From: a virus
Length of the DNA: 36,069 bases
Direction: 5' to 3' (one strand)
IMG/VR virus record: IMGVR_UViG_3300015373_000019
Coordinates: 1-36,069 of that record
Shown: positions 1 through 6,229 of the stretch, one piece after another
Layout: every line of letters begins with the position of its first letter
How positions within the stretch are numbered: position 1 is the stretch's first letter
Translations under genes and position numbers: made by a program
The notes under the pieces: generated by a model
Seen by the model: the letters and a program-made list of their open reading frames with translations, nothing else
What the model was told of the DNA's origin: nothing
Databases searched by the model: none

Positions 1-34
1 ACCCAGCCACGAGGACGAGCTGAATACCTACCGC
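1..34. other. left edge of window; putative genome end (cos-proximal)
   Basis: This short non-coding edge follows the stop codon of the minus-strand HNH gene. If the two window edges are joined, only about 88 bases separate that stop from the ATG of the terminase small subunit at the right edge. HNH next to TerS/TerL with the packaging site nearby is the arrangement known from HK97-type cos phages. I saw no terminal direct repeat, so circular permutation cannot be proven from the sequence. Calling it a cos end is inference. Confidence 0.4.
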
Positions 35-412
35 CTAAGATTTTATCCCTCGCCGTATCGCCCCTTGCTTCCTCTCCATGGCACTCTTCCTGCTATGACA
101 GGCCCGGCACAGGGGTTGCAGGTTAGCCTCATCATAGGCCAGGTCCAACCGTTCCGTCAACGGCACGATATGATCCACCTCCACCGCCGGCTCGAACCTG
201 CCCCATGTCGCATGCAGCGCGAAGGGATCAGCACACAGGGGTTGGCGGTTCAGGATGATCTCCCGCAGCCTGCGCCAGCGGGCCGTGTTGCGCACCTGTT
301 GCGCCGACCAGAGCAGGGGGTTGAGCTTGCGTTGCGTGTGGTTGTAGGCGCGGTCATCGGTGGTACGGTCATGGAAGCGGTGTGGTTGATGAATGGGTGG
401 TCGGGTCGGCAT
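35..412 (-). CDS. HNH endonuclease (packaging-associated)
   Basis: A protein of about 125 aa. Its C-terminal half carries an HNH nuclease motif: a VEVDHIVPL core (the DH pair), then an LQPLCRACH segment with the Asn/His-type metal ligands and CxxCH, followed by a Lys/Arg-rich tail. A cysteine (QPLCADPF) upstream of the DH could complete a zinc site. The frame stays open upstream to 631, into the repressor gene. I chose the ATG at 412 because AGAGGTG lies six bases before it; an ATG at 430 has no comparable SD. In HK97-like phages such proteins work with terminase in cos cleavage and are encoded beside TerS. Here the gene reads toward TerS across the window edge, which supports that role. Fold assignment is firm; role in packaging is inferred from position. 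Confidence 0.85.
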   Translation of the reverse strand: MPTRPPIHQPHRFHDRTTDDRAYNHTQRKLNPLLWSAQQVRNTARWRRLREIILNRQPLCADPFALHATWGRFEPAVEVDHIVPLTERLDLAYDEANLQPLCRACHSRKSAMERKQGAIRRGIKS

Positions 413-480
413 CGGACGCACCTCTAGCATAGGTGGTAGGACAGGTTGGATAGAGAGAATAGTACGAGTGGCGCGTGGCG

Positions 481-873
481 TCAAGCGGGCGGTAGCCCCT
501 TCCTCATCGTTTCCCGCATGGCCCGGCCCATTTCCTCGACCGTGCGCGTGAGAATTTCCTGCTGCGCGGGGTGCGACCAGAGTTCGTGCACCTTGGCTGG
601 GAGGCGCAGCATAAACATCTCGCTGTACCACTCCTGCGAGGGAGGCGGTGGTGCCGCAACCCCCATCACAGCGTTCAAGTCAATCCCTAGAAACCGCGCA
701 AGCTCCATGGCCACATCGAAATTGGCCATGACGTTGCCCATTTCAATCTGCGTGATGGTGGCATGGGTCTTATACCCCATCCGCTCGGCCAGCGCCCGCT
801 GACTTTCGAGGCCCAACTTGACCCGCCGCGAGCGTACCTCTGCGCCAAAGATGGCACTCCAGTGTTGCGCCAT
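481..873 (-). CDS. XRE-family HTH transcriptional regulator (repressor candidate)
   Basis: A protein of about 130 aa with an N-terminal helix-turn-helix of the XRE/Cro-CI type. The segment FGAEVRSRRVKLGLE is followed by QRALAERMGY, ATITQIEMG and a third-helix region ending ARFLGID, typical of phage repressors. The C-terminal half is unrelated to the LexA-like cleavable domain of lambda CI and is short, so induction by RecA-driven cleavage is not supported. The start is uncertain. The ATG at 873 lacks a close SD. An excellent SD (GAGAGGAGGAAG) lies just upstream of a GTG at 928, but that reading frame is separated from this gene by an eight-A run. The gene is divergent from the HTH gene at 1164, the usual geometry of a lysis-lysogeny switch. 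Which of the two regulators maintains lysogeny cannot be told from sequence. Confidence 0.8.
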   Translation of the reverse strand: MAQHWSAIFGAEVRSRRVKLGLESQRALAERMGYKTHATITQIEMGNVMANFDVAMELARFLGIDLNAVMGVAAPPPPSQEWYSEMFMLRLPAKVHELWSHPAQQEILTRTVEEMGRAMRETMRKGLPPA

Positions 874-889
874 ACCACGCCCCGTTTCG

Positions 890-928
890 TCACCCTCCGG
901 TGATATGCCGGCTGTTTTTTTTCGCCAC
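890..928 (-). other. leader mini-ORF or displaced repressor start
   Basis: A GTG at 928 sits six bases after a near-perfect SD (AGGAGG) and opens a 12-codon frame ending in TGA at 890-892. The frame runs through an eight-A tract (positions 915-922). With seven A residues, this start would read directly into the repressor frame, adding an MAKKTAGISPEG-type N-terminus. It is either a real leader peptide, a slippage-controlled start, or a one-base sequence error or mutation. Confidence 0.4.
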
Positions 929-966
929 GACTTCCTCCTCTCGTCAATGGTAAGAATGTTACACAC

Positions 967-1163
967 AGCAACATCACATAGTCAATATCTTGCGTTAATA
1001 CAGCACTTTTTTATAGCAAGAAGGTTACCGACAATAAACATATATATGGCTGTATACGCTCAATGCAGAGAAAACATGGAACATTTCTACCCTTGTATAC
1101 GCCCGTCTAATAGCTATAATCGACGTTACTAATAACAACATACAGCGGAGAGGAGCGCTCTTG
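967..1163. promoter_or_regulatory. divergent switch region between the two HTH genes
   Basis: An AT-rich intergenic stretch, in sharp contrast to the GC-rich genes on both sides. It contains two exact copies of TGTATACGC (1051-1059 and 1094-1102), each built around the palindrome GTATAC and spaced 43 bases apart, close to four helical turns. Such paired boxes are typical operators for a phage repressor. The right-hand box overlaps the -35 of the rightward promoter. Confidence 0.6.
1093..1120 (+). promoter_or_regulatory. early rightward promoter (sigma70-like)
   Basis: The -10 is a perfect TATAAT (1115-1120), preceded by TTGTAT (1093-1098) with a 16-base spacer. The -35 overlaps the second TGTATACGC box, so repressor bound there would block this promoter. 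It would drive the gene at 1164 and probably the early genes beyond. Confidence 0.55.
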
Positions 1164-1559
1164 ATGGAGGAGCCGAGCCGCATACGCCTCTATTTACGCC
1201 GCTTCCGAGAAGCCCGCGGGATGACGCAGCAGGAATTTGCCACACTGATCGGCTGCAATCGGAGTTATCTCACCCAGTTAGAAAACGGCGATACGTTACC
1301 GTCGCTCTCCATGCTCTGCAAATTTGCCCAGGCACTCGGCGTGCAGGTCCGAGATCTGCTCGATGAGCGTCCGTGTCCCGACTGTCCGTATCTCGATCAT
1401 CTCGACCACCACGGCATCCGTCTCAGCGGGACACCCATCGTGTCGCCCGCCCTGGAGCAAGCCATTGAGCACCAAAAAACGCTGCTCTATGAACCGCCGC
1501 GACGCACGACCTGGCTAGGCACCATCGGCGTGCTCCTGTTGAGCTGTCTGGGTCTTTAG
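1164..1559 (+). CDS. XRE-family HTH regulator with hydrophobic C-terminal tail
   Basis: A protein of 131 aa. Residues about 5-65 form a clear XRE helix-turn-helix (LRRFREARGMTQQEFA, then a CNRSYLTQLENG recognition-helix region, then ALGVQVRDLLD). A CPDCPY motif follows. The last ~17 residues (WLGTIGVLLLSCLGL) are strongly hydrophobic and could be a C-terminal membrane anchor, which would be unusual for a phage repressor. AGGAG at 1151-1155 lies eight bases before the ATG at 1164; a TTG at 1161 is an alternative start. It is the first gene of the rightward early region, the position of Cro in lambda, but it is larger than Cro proteins. The HTH assignment is firm; membrane attachment is inferred from composition only. 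Confidence 0.85.
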   Translation: MEEPSRIRLYLRRFREARGMTQQEFATLIGCNRSYLTQLENGDTLPSLSMLCKFAQALGVQVRDLLDERPCPDCPYLDHLDHHGIRLSGTPIVSPALEQAIEHQKTLLYEPPRRTTWLGTIGVLLLSCLGL

Positions 1560-1633
1560 CTTCTGATAAAAACATTTATGTCACGCATGGCATTGTTGCT
1601 GGGGCACACAGGAACCCCTAAGCACCGTCCATC

Positions 1634-1653
1634 ATGCCTGCTGCGTCAGGCAT
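1634..1653 (+). promoter_or_regulatory. hairpin in leader of the second early gene
   Basis: A perfect seven-base inverted repeat (ATGCCTG / CAGGCAT) around a six-base loop lies in the gap between the HTH gene and the zinc-ribbon gene. No T-run follows, so it is not a standard terminator. It could be a pause site or an mRNA structure. Confidence 0.3.
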
Positions 1654-1693
1654 CACGGGTGATGTGCCTGGGAGACCTGGGGAGGGAAGATCG

Positions 1694-1912
1694 ATGACCC
1701 TGTGTACTATCTGTCATGACCCATATACGCCAGATGCCAGTCTGCCGAGCGAGCTGTGCCCCGAGTGCCACCGGCTCAATTTCCACGGCGCCCAACCGCC
1801 CCTGGGCTGGGCCGAGGTGGAGGCCGCAGCGCTCACCCTGACGCCGCGTCAGGTGCAGGCCCTGGCCCGCATCACGGCGAGACAGCGGGCGCGGCAGGAG
1901 GAGGAGCCGTGA
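1694..1912 (+). CDS. small zinc-ribbon protein, function unknown
   Basis: A protein of 72 aa with two cysteine pairs (CTICHDPY and CPECH) forming a probable zinc ribbon at residues ~4-25. A helical Ala/Arg-rich C-terminus follows (LTPRQVQALARITARQRAR). I placed the start at 1694 because GGAGGG lies seven bases upstream; the frame is open further upstream without an SD. The stop overlaps the GTG start of the methyltransferase (GTGA), and the final Glu-rich codons supply that gene's SD, so the two are translationally coupled. Function is not recognisable; nucleic-acid or protein binding is a guess from the zinc ribbon. Confidence 0.7.
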   Translation: MTLCTICHDPYTPDASLPSELCPECHRLNFHGAQPPLGWAEVEAAALTLTPRQVQALARITARQRARQEEEP

Positions 1913-3330
1913 GTGTCCTGCTCCTCCAGGGCGATGCGCGCCAGATCCCGCTACTGGACGGGAGCGTGCATTGCGTGGTCACGTCACCGCCCTACTATGG
2001 GCTGCGTGACTATGCTACGGGAGCATGGTACGGCGGCGATCCGGCCTGCCTACATTCCCCGGCTGACACGCCACAGCAGCGTGGGCTTGCCTCAAGTACC
2101 CTCGGTGGCGGGAAGGGCACGACCGGCCACCAGCGCGAGGGCTTTCGTGGAACCTGCCCACGCTGCGGCGCCGTACGGGTCGATGCCCAGATAGGATTGG
2201 AGAAACAGGCGGATTGCCTCGCCTGGGCACGCCAGGAGCCCCCGTGTGCGGCGTGTTGGGTGTGCGCCATGCGGGCGGTGTTCGCAGAGGTGCATCGCGT
2301 GCTGGTGCCCACGGGCGTGATGTTCGTCAACGTCGGAGACGCCTACACGAGCGGCAACCGCGTCGGCCACGGCACGCGCGTGGGCTATAAACAGCAGACC
2401 AATCGCGGCATGAATGGCACGAGCGATCCACCACGCGCCCCACAACCGCCAGGGCTACGCGAGAAGAATCTGCTGGGCTTGCCCTGGAGGTTGGCGCTGG
2501 CGCTGCAAGCGGATGGCTTTATCCTGCGGTCAGAAATTATCTGGCACAAGCTCAACCCCATGCCCGAGAGCGTGCAGGACCGGCCCACACGGGCACATGA
2601 GCAGGTGTTCCTGTTCAGTAAGCAAGGGCGCTACTACTTCGATATGGAGGCCATCCGCGAGCCCGCAACGATGCGGCCCCAAGCCAGGCTGACGCCCCAG
2701 CCGCGCCGTGAGAGACAACATGCCGCCGATGGGTGGGCCGAGCCGCGCCTGTTACGTGAGACGCCCATGCTTGATGGCAACCCCACTGGCCGCGCCATGC
2801 GCAGCGTCCTCTCCCTCGCCAGTGAGCCCCTGAGTATGAGCCACTTTGCGACCTTCCCGACCGCCCTGGTGCGCCGCTGCCTCCTGGCTGGGGCGCCATC
2901 CGCCGTGTGCCGGGAATGTGGGGCGCCATGGGTACGTGACATCAGCGCTACGTATACCCCATCGACACGCGGGACGGTGGGCAAAATGATTGAACGTAAC
3001 GGTGAGCACATTACCCCAATGGCTGGGCTGCCACGTATGAACAAGTACGTCACCACTACCGGCTTTTCCCCCGCATGCACCTGCACCGCCCCCACGCAGC
3101 CTGCAACCGTCTTCGACCCCTTCTGCGGCTCCGGCACGGTGCCTCTTGTTGCCCGCGAGTTGGGCCATCATGGCGTAGGGCTGGACCTCAGCTACGCATA
3201 CCTGCACGACATCGCCCGCGAGCGGCTTGACCTGGCCAGGCTGGCCCGCTGGAGCGGCCAGGCCACGCCAGACGCCACGCGCGAGTATACCGACTTACCC
3301 CTCTTTGCCCTCACGGAGGACACCCCATGA
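1909..3330 (+). CDS. DNA methyltransferase, beta class (N4-cytosine/N6-adenine type)
   Basis: A protein of 473 aa. The catalytic motif TSPPYYGLRDY is at residues ~25-35, and the AdoMet-binding motif FDPFCGSGTV is near residue 402, close to the C-terminus. Catalytic motif first and AdoMet motif last is the beta-class order. SPPY is more usual for N4-cytosine than N6-adenine enzymes, but the base cannot be settled by eye. Between the motifs are several cysteine pairs (CPRCG, CAACWVC, CRECG, CTC) that probably bind zinc. There is no adjacent cognate restriction enzyme, so a protective solitary phage methyltransferase is likely. The start is GTG at 1909, coupled to the upstream gene. The last codons (TEDTP) hold the SD for the next gene, which starts in an ATGA overlap. 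Confidence 0.92.
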   Translation: MSVLLLQGDARQIPLLDGSVHCVVTSPPYYGLRDYATGAWYGGDPACLHSPADTPQQRGLASSTLGGGKGTTGHQREGFRGTCPRCGAVRVDAQIGLEKQADCLAWARQEPPCAACWVCAMRAVFAEVHRVLVPTGVMFVNVGDAYTSGNRVGHGTRVGYKQQTNRGMNGTSDPPRAPQPPGLREKNLLGLPWRLALALQADGFILRSEIIWHKLNPMPESVQDRPTRAHEQVFLFSKQGRYYFDMEAIREPATMRPQARLTPQPRRERQHAADGWAEPRLLRETPMLDGNPTGRAMRSVLSLASEPLSMSHFATFPTALVRRCLLAGAPSAVCRECGAPWVRDISATYTPSTRGTVGKMIERNGEHITPMAGLPRMNKYVTTTGFSPACTCTAPTQPATVFDPFCGSGTVPLVARELGHHGVGLDLSYAYLHDIARERLDLARLARWSGQATPDATREYTDLPLFALTEDTP

Positions 3331-3506
3331 CCCACGTCCATCGCTTTCGGCCCATCTGGCTGGTCCTGATGTCCCCCGCCGATTATGGCGGCTGGCAGCG
3401 CATTGTGACCTATGCCGAGTGCATTCTCTGCCACCAACGCGCCACGATCGCGGGCGAGCAGCACCCGCAAGCGGTGCAGAGTCGTATGGTCGAGGAGGGC
3501 CACTAG
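3327..3506 (+). CDS. small protein with CxxC motif, function unknown
   Basis: A 59-aa protein beginning in an ATGA overlap with the methyltransferase stop, with GGAGG just upstream. It contains a single CILCH motif near residue 33 and ends directly against the ATG of the nuclease gene. The coupling on both sides argues that it is translated. Nothing more can be said about function. Confidence 0.6.
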   Translation: MTHVHRFRPIWLVLMSPADYGGWQRIVTYAECILCHQRATIAGEQHPQAVQSRMVEEGH

Positions 3507-3884
3507 ATGCCCTATGACGAGCGCTGGCTCGTAGACGTTCTGGCGCGGGGCCAGGTGCGCCTGGTGGGAGGGCACGCGCCAGCGGAGCCGCCTGCCCTGT
3601 CAGAGCGGGCGTTCCAGCAGGCGGTACTGCGGATGGCGAAGGGGTGTGGCTGGTATGCGTACTTCACGAAGGACAGCAGGAGAAGCCCCTCTGGCTATCC
3701 CGATCTGACACTGGTGCATCCGGAGCGCCGAATCGCTCTGTGGGTCGAACTCAAGGTGCCTGGCGGGGTCCTCACGCTCCAGCAGCAGCACTGGCTAGCG
3801 GTGCTGGGCCAGGTCGAGCACACCGAGGCGTACCTGTGGACGCCGCAGGAGTGGGAGGAGATATGCCAGACGTTACGCGGTTGA
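3507..3884 (+). CDS. VRR-NUC domain nuclease
   Basis: A 125-aa protein matching the VRR-NUC (PD-(D/E)xK superfamily) pattern. An N-terminal helix carries an SERAFQQAVLRMAKGCGW-type entry with the first acidic residue. GYPDLTLV then supplies the catalytic Asp, and WVELKVPGG supplies the ExK pair, followed by LQQQHWLAVL. Stand-alone phage VRR-NUC proteins are thought to process branched DNA, as does the FAN1 domain in eukaryotes. It starts immediately after the preceding stop with GGAGG in range, and overlaps the next gene. It sits between the methyltransferase and the replication genes, consistent with a DNA-processing role. Confidence 0.88.
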   Translation: MPYDERWLVDVLARGQVRLVGGHAPAEPPALSERAFQQAVLRMAKGCGWYAYFTKDSRRSPSGYPDLTLVHPERRIALWVELKVPGGVLTLQQQHWLAVLGQVEHTEAYLWTPQEWEEICQTLRG

Positions 3885-4693
3885 CGTTGTTTGAACCGAG
3901 CTTGCCCCTGGCGCTCAGCCATACCCTGACGCCGGTCAGTCTTCAATTGCCGACCGACCTCACGGCGCAGCAATGGCAGCACGTTGGTGCCACGCTGCAG
4001 CGCTTTGATGAGGCACGACAGTGGTGGTGGGGAGATTGGTGGAATGCCGGGGTGCAGTGGAAATCTGGACAAGAGGTATGTGCCGCGTTAGGAATTACAT
4101 ATAGTAATGCATCTACTTGTGGGAGTATTGCCCATAAATTTGAATTTTGCCGACGTCGGCAAAATCTCAGTTTCAACCATCATGCCGAAGTGTCCTCCAT
4201 TCCTGATACATCCGTCCAGGACCGCTTCCTTCTCTGGTGTGAAGAAACCATCGAGGCCACCAGAAAGCCCCGCTCGATCAGGGAACTCCGCGAAGCGATT
4301 AAATCATACCTCGACAGCCAGGGCTGGACCGACTTTGAGCGCGAGCGTCGGCGCTGGGTCGAGGACCTCGGCTATCCCACCCTCGCCAACCATACCCTCG
4401 ATACCCACTTAATTCAGTGGGCCAAGATGAATGGACTGCATGTCTACATTGGTCGTGGCAGCAAGTGGGGGAATCCCTTTGAGATCGGCAAAGACGGTGA
4501 TCGTGAGTATGTCATTGACTCCTACTGCTTCCACTATCTGCCGCGCAAGCAATCCCTGATCGATGCCCTGCCCGAACTCGATGGCAAGGTGCTGGAGTGC
4601 TACTGCGTCCCCGAGCGCTGCCACGGGGAAGTGTTGATTGAAACACTCAGGCGCGAAGCCTGGGAATTACTCCATCACTGGATGAATCCGTAG
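3863..4693 (+). CDS. two-domain protein: LmbU-like N-terminus fused to DUF4326
   Basis: A 276-aa protein. Residues ~35-120 show the pattern QWWWGDWWNAG...ALGITYSNAST...KFEFCRRRQNLSFNHHAEV, which resembles a DNA-binding-type domain seen in LmbU-like regulators and in phage proteins. Residues ~192-262 match DUF4326 (VYIGRGSKWGNPFEIG, then LECYCVPERCHGEVL). The DUF4326 biochemical function is not known to me. The start at 3863 overlaps the nuclease gene and has GGAGGAG upstream. A 22-base perfect palindrome lies inside the coding region. The combination suggests a sequence-targeted version of DUF4326, but that is inference. DUF4326 recognition is good; the N-terminal likeness is moderate. Confidence 0.75.
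   Translation: MPDVTRLTLFEPSLPLALSHTLTPVSLQLPTDLTAQQWQHVGATLQRFDEARQWWWGDWWNAGVQWKSGQEVCAALGITYSNASTCGSIAHKFEFCRRRQNLSFNHHAEVSSIPDTSVQDRFLLWCEETIEATRKPRSIRELREAIKSYLDSQGWTDFERERRRWVEDLGYPTLANHTLDTHLIQWAKMNGLHVYIGRGSKWGNPFEIGKDGDREYVIDSYCFHYLPRKQSLIDALPELDGKVLECYCVPERCHGEVLIETLRREAWELLHHWMNP
4144..4165. repeat. 22-bp perfect palindrome inside the DUF4326 gene
   Basis: The half-site ATTTTGCCGAC is followed immediately by its exact reverse complement. The structure is a GC-rich core flanked by T4 and A4, which in RNA gives a tight hairpin with a following A or T run depending on the strand. It encodes part of the FEFCRRRQNL motif, so some of the symmetry could be forced by codon choice. Confidence 0.7.
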
Positions 4694-4703
4694 GAGGCAA
4701 ACC

Positions 4704-4946
4704 ATGGAGCGTCAATTCCCCAAAGACATTCCCCTCGATCAACTGCTCGGCTATATGCAGTGGCAGGCTGATTATATGGTTGAGGTGTACAAAGACGAGA
4801 TTGCGGCAGAAGAGATCACGCTGGAGGAGGCCATAAAGAACCTCAATCATATGGACGGCATTATTCTGGCCCTACAAGAACTCATGCATCTGAAGGGGGC
4901 ACCGCACTCTGCAACGTGCCCCATGCATACTCTCGCGCACAATTGA
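4704..4946 (+). CDS. small acidic helical protein, function unknown
   Basis: An 80-aa protein with GGAGG seven bases before the ATG. It is mostly alpha-helical by composition and acidic in its middle (YKDEIAAEEITLEEAIKNL). The last ~15 residues (HSATCPMHTLAHN) look less ordered. No family is recognised. It lies between the DUF4326 fusion and the next conserved unknown, seven bases before the latter's ATG, so the three are probably co-translated. Confidence 0.65.
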   Translation: MERQFPKDIPLDQLLGYMQWQADYMVEVYKDEIAAEEITLEEAIKNLNHMDGIILALQELMHLKGAPHSATCPMHTLAHN

Positions 4947-4953
4947 GGTATCT

Positions 4954-5679
4954 ATGCGTCTTGATGACTTTATCGTACTGGGTCGTACCGTCCCCGAAGC
5001 CTCGCAGCGGTATGGCACACGGGTCTGTATGGTGGGGTACTCTGAGGAACTCGGCAAAGCCCTCAGAGTCTACCCGTTGCTGATTGATGCCCCGCTCAAG
5101 TCGCGGCATCAGGCGACGTTGGAACTGACGCGCAATAGTGATGATAACCGAAGAGAAAGTTACAAGCTACGGGACGCTGTGACGAGCATTTACGGGGTAT
5201 CCGCTCAGCCCTCTTGGAGTACAGGGCAGGTCTGCGACCTGGCCGATAAGATGCACTACGCCTCCCTGGCGGATCTCAATCGGCAGAAAGCCTCGATTGG
5301 GTTTGTCGCGTTGCTGGGGACACCCACTTTACACTTCATCAGCCGAGAAGAAAGCCCCCAGGGACCACAGATGGATCTCTTTGAGGAGTTCGTGCAGGAC
5401 CTGCGTACCACCAACTTCTGGGCAGGGAAAGACTATCCCCAGGTGCCATACGTCACGTTTCAGGATGCGACCGGCCTGCACACGCTGCAGCTCCGGGAAT
5501 GGGGCACCTTTGAATATCTGCGCAAACATCAGTTTGTCGGGGACGGGCTCGACAAGGCCCTGCATCTGCATACGGCGGGGGAGCAGTGGTATGCCCTGGT
5601 CGGCAACATGGCCCATCGGCGCAATGTGTGGCTGGTGATCCAACTTATCCACCGTCCGCCGACGCTGTTTGCCGTGTAG
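4954..5679 (+). CDS. conserved phage/bacterial protein of unknown function
   Basis: A 241-aa protein with a distinctive N-terminus: FIVLGRTVPE, then RVCMVGYSEELGKALRVYPL and LELTRNSDDNRRESYKL. This GYS..L....R.YPL...LERN..D.R.ES pattern looks like a conserved family of uncharacterised proteins, but I cannot name it. No catalytic motif, membrane segment or signal peptide is visible. A GAGG box precedes the ATG. It sits directly downstream of the DUF4326 protein, which may indicate a joint function. Confidence 0.7.
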   Translation: MRLDDFIVLGRTVPEASQRYGTRVCMVGYSEELGKALRVYPLLIDAPLKSRHQATLELTRNSDDNRRESYKLRDAVTSIYGVSAQPSWSTGQVCDLADKMHYASLADLNRQKASIGFVALLGTPTLHFISREESPQGPQMDLFEEFVQDLRTTNFWAGKDYPQVPYVTFQDATGLHTLQLREWGTFEYLRKHQFVGDGLDKALHLHTAGEQWYALVGNMAHRRNVWLVIQLIHRPPTLFAV

Positions 5680-5695
5680 CACGAGGGGAGCCCTC

Positions 5696-5905
5696 ATGAC
5701 CAAACGCTGCCCCCACTGCCATCGTCGTCAGCGCCTCACGGCCTTTCACCGCAACACGGCCCAGTCAGATGGCCGGGCCTCCTGGTGTAAGGCCTGTATG
5801 CAGGAGGCGGGCGCGCGTTGGTATGCACGGACACGCGGGTATCCCTGGGTGGCGCGGGGGCGCATTACGGCAGCGGGGTGGCCACCGGCGGAGAGGGCCG
5901 GCTAG
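5696..5905 (+). CDS. small zinc-finger protein
   Basis: A 69-aa protein with paired cysteines CPHC...WCKACM separated by ~27 residues. This spacing resembles the zinc site at the N-terminus of many phage HNH/endonuclease-VII-like proteins (CxxC, F..N....DG....C..C). The nuclease part itself is absent, so it is either a free zinc-binding module or a shortened relative. I chose the ATG at 5696 for its SD (GAGGGGAG, five bases upstream). It ends with a four-base overlap with the oppositely oriented Arc-like gene. Confidence 0.65.
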   Translation: MTKRCPHCHRRQRLTAFHRNTAQSDGRASWCKACMQEAGARWYARTRGYPWVARGRITAAGWPPAERAG

Positions 5906-6108
5906 GCGGTGGAGGTCGCAGGGATATAGACGCGGCGTGGTGGTGTCTGCCGACGATGGTCGGCCCATTCGCGCAGGACATGCACCAGCTCGCCATTCAC
6001 GCTGCGATCAGACGAGGCCGTTTCCTCTTCGAGCGCTTCGAGGATATCAGGAGGGATACGAATGAGAATCTTCTTATAGTCGCCGTTTTTCATGCGGGTC
6101 TGTGCCAT
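5902..6108 (-). CDS. Arc-like ribbon-helix-helix regulator
   Basis: A 68-aa protein with the Arc/MetJ ribbon-helix-helix pattern. A short beta strand YKKILIRIPPDIL is followed by helix A (EALEEETASSDRSV) and helix B (NGELVHVLREWADHRR); the SVNGELVHVL segment is typical of Arc. Such proteins are dimeric repressors. An AGAGGG SD lies upstream. It is the only minus-strand gene inside the rightward early region and is divergent from the helicase gene across a symmetric, palindrome-rich intergenic region. Control of itself and of the helicase operon is therefore likely. Confidence 0.85.
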   Translation of the reverse strand: MAQTRMKNGDYKKILIRIPPDILEALEEETASSDRSVNGELVHVLREWADHRRQTPPRRVYIPATSTA

Positions 6109-6229
6109 AGCGTTCCCTCTTGATGCTGGTATGCCTATGGTATATACTTGATATAGTTTATTGATACGTGACGTATTGTTTACTCACATATATATACCAT
6201 ATGGAAGATATTTGTGACAAGGAGGGGGA
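6109..6229. promoter_or_regulatory. divergent operator/promoter region of the RHH and helicase genes
   Basis: An AT-rich intergenic region with nested symmetry. TATGGTATATA (6136-6146) is mirrored exactly by TATATACCATA (6191-6201). Midway between them is the 13-base palindrome ATACGTGACGTAT (6164-6176). The outer arms and the inner palindrome share nearly the same centre. This is the expected target for the adjacent Arc-like protein. A strong SD (AAGGAGGGGG) precedes the helicase ATG. Confidence 0.65.

Noticed and set aside
35-631. HNH protein extended to 198 residues from 631
   Set aside because: The extra part overlaps the repressor gene, has shadow-like composition, and the SD at 412 fits a shorter protein of normal family size.
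955-985. TTGACT / AACATT on the minus strand as the repressor promoter
   Set aside because: The spacer is 19 bases and the -10 is poor; a promoter must lie in this region, but this one is not convincing enough to list.
2634-3207. Minus-strand frames opposite the methyltransferase
   Set aside because: Basic, low-complexity products without SD; the plus strand carries the clear catalytic motifs.
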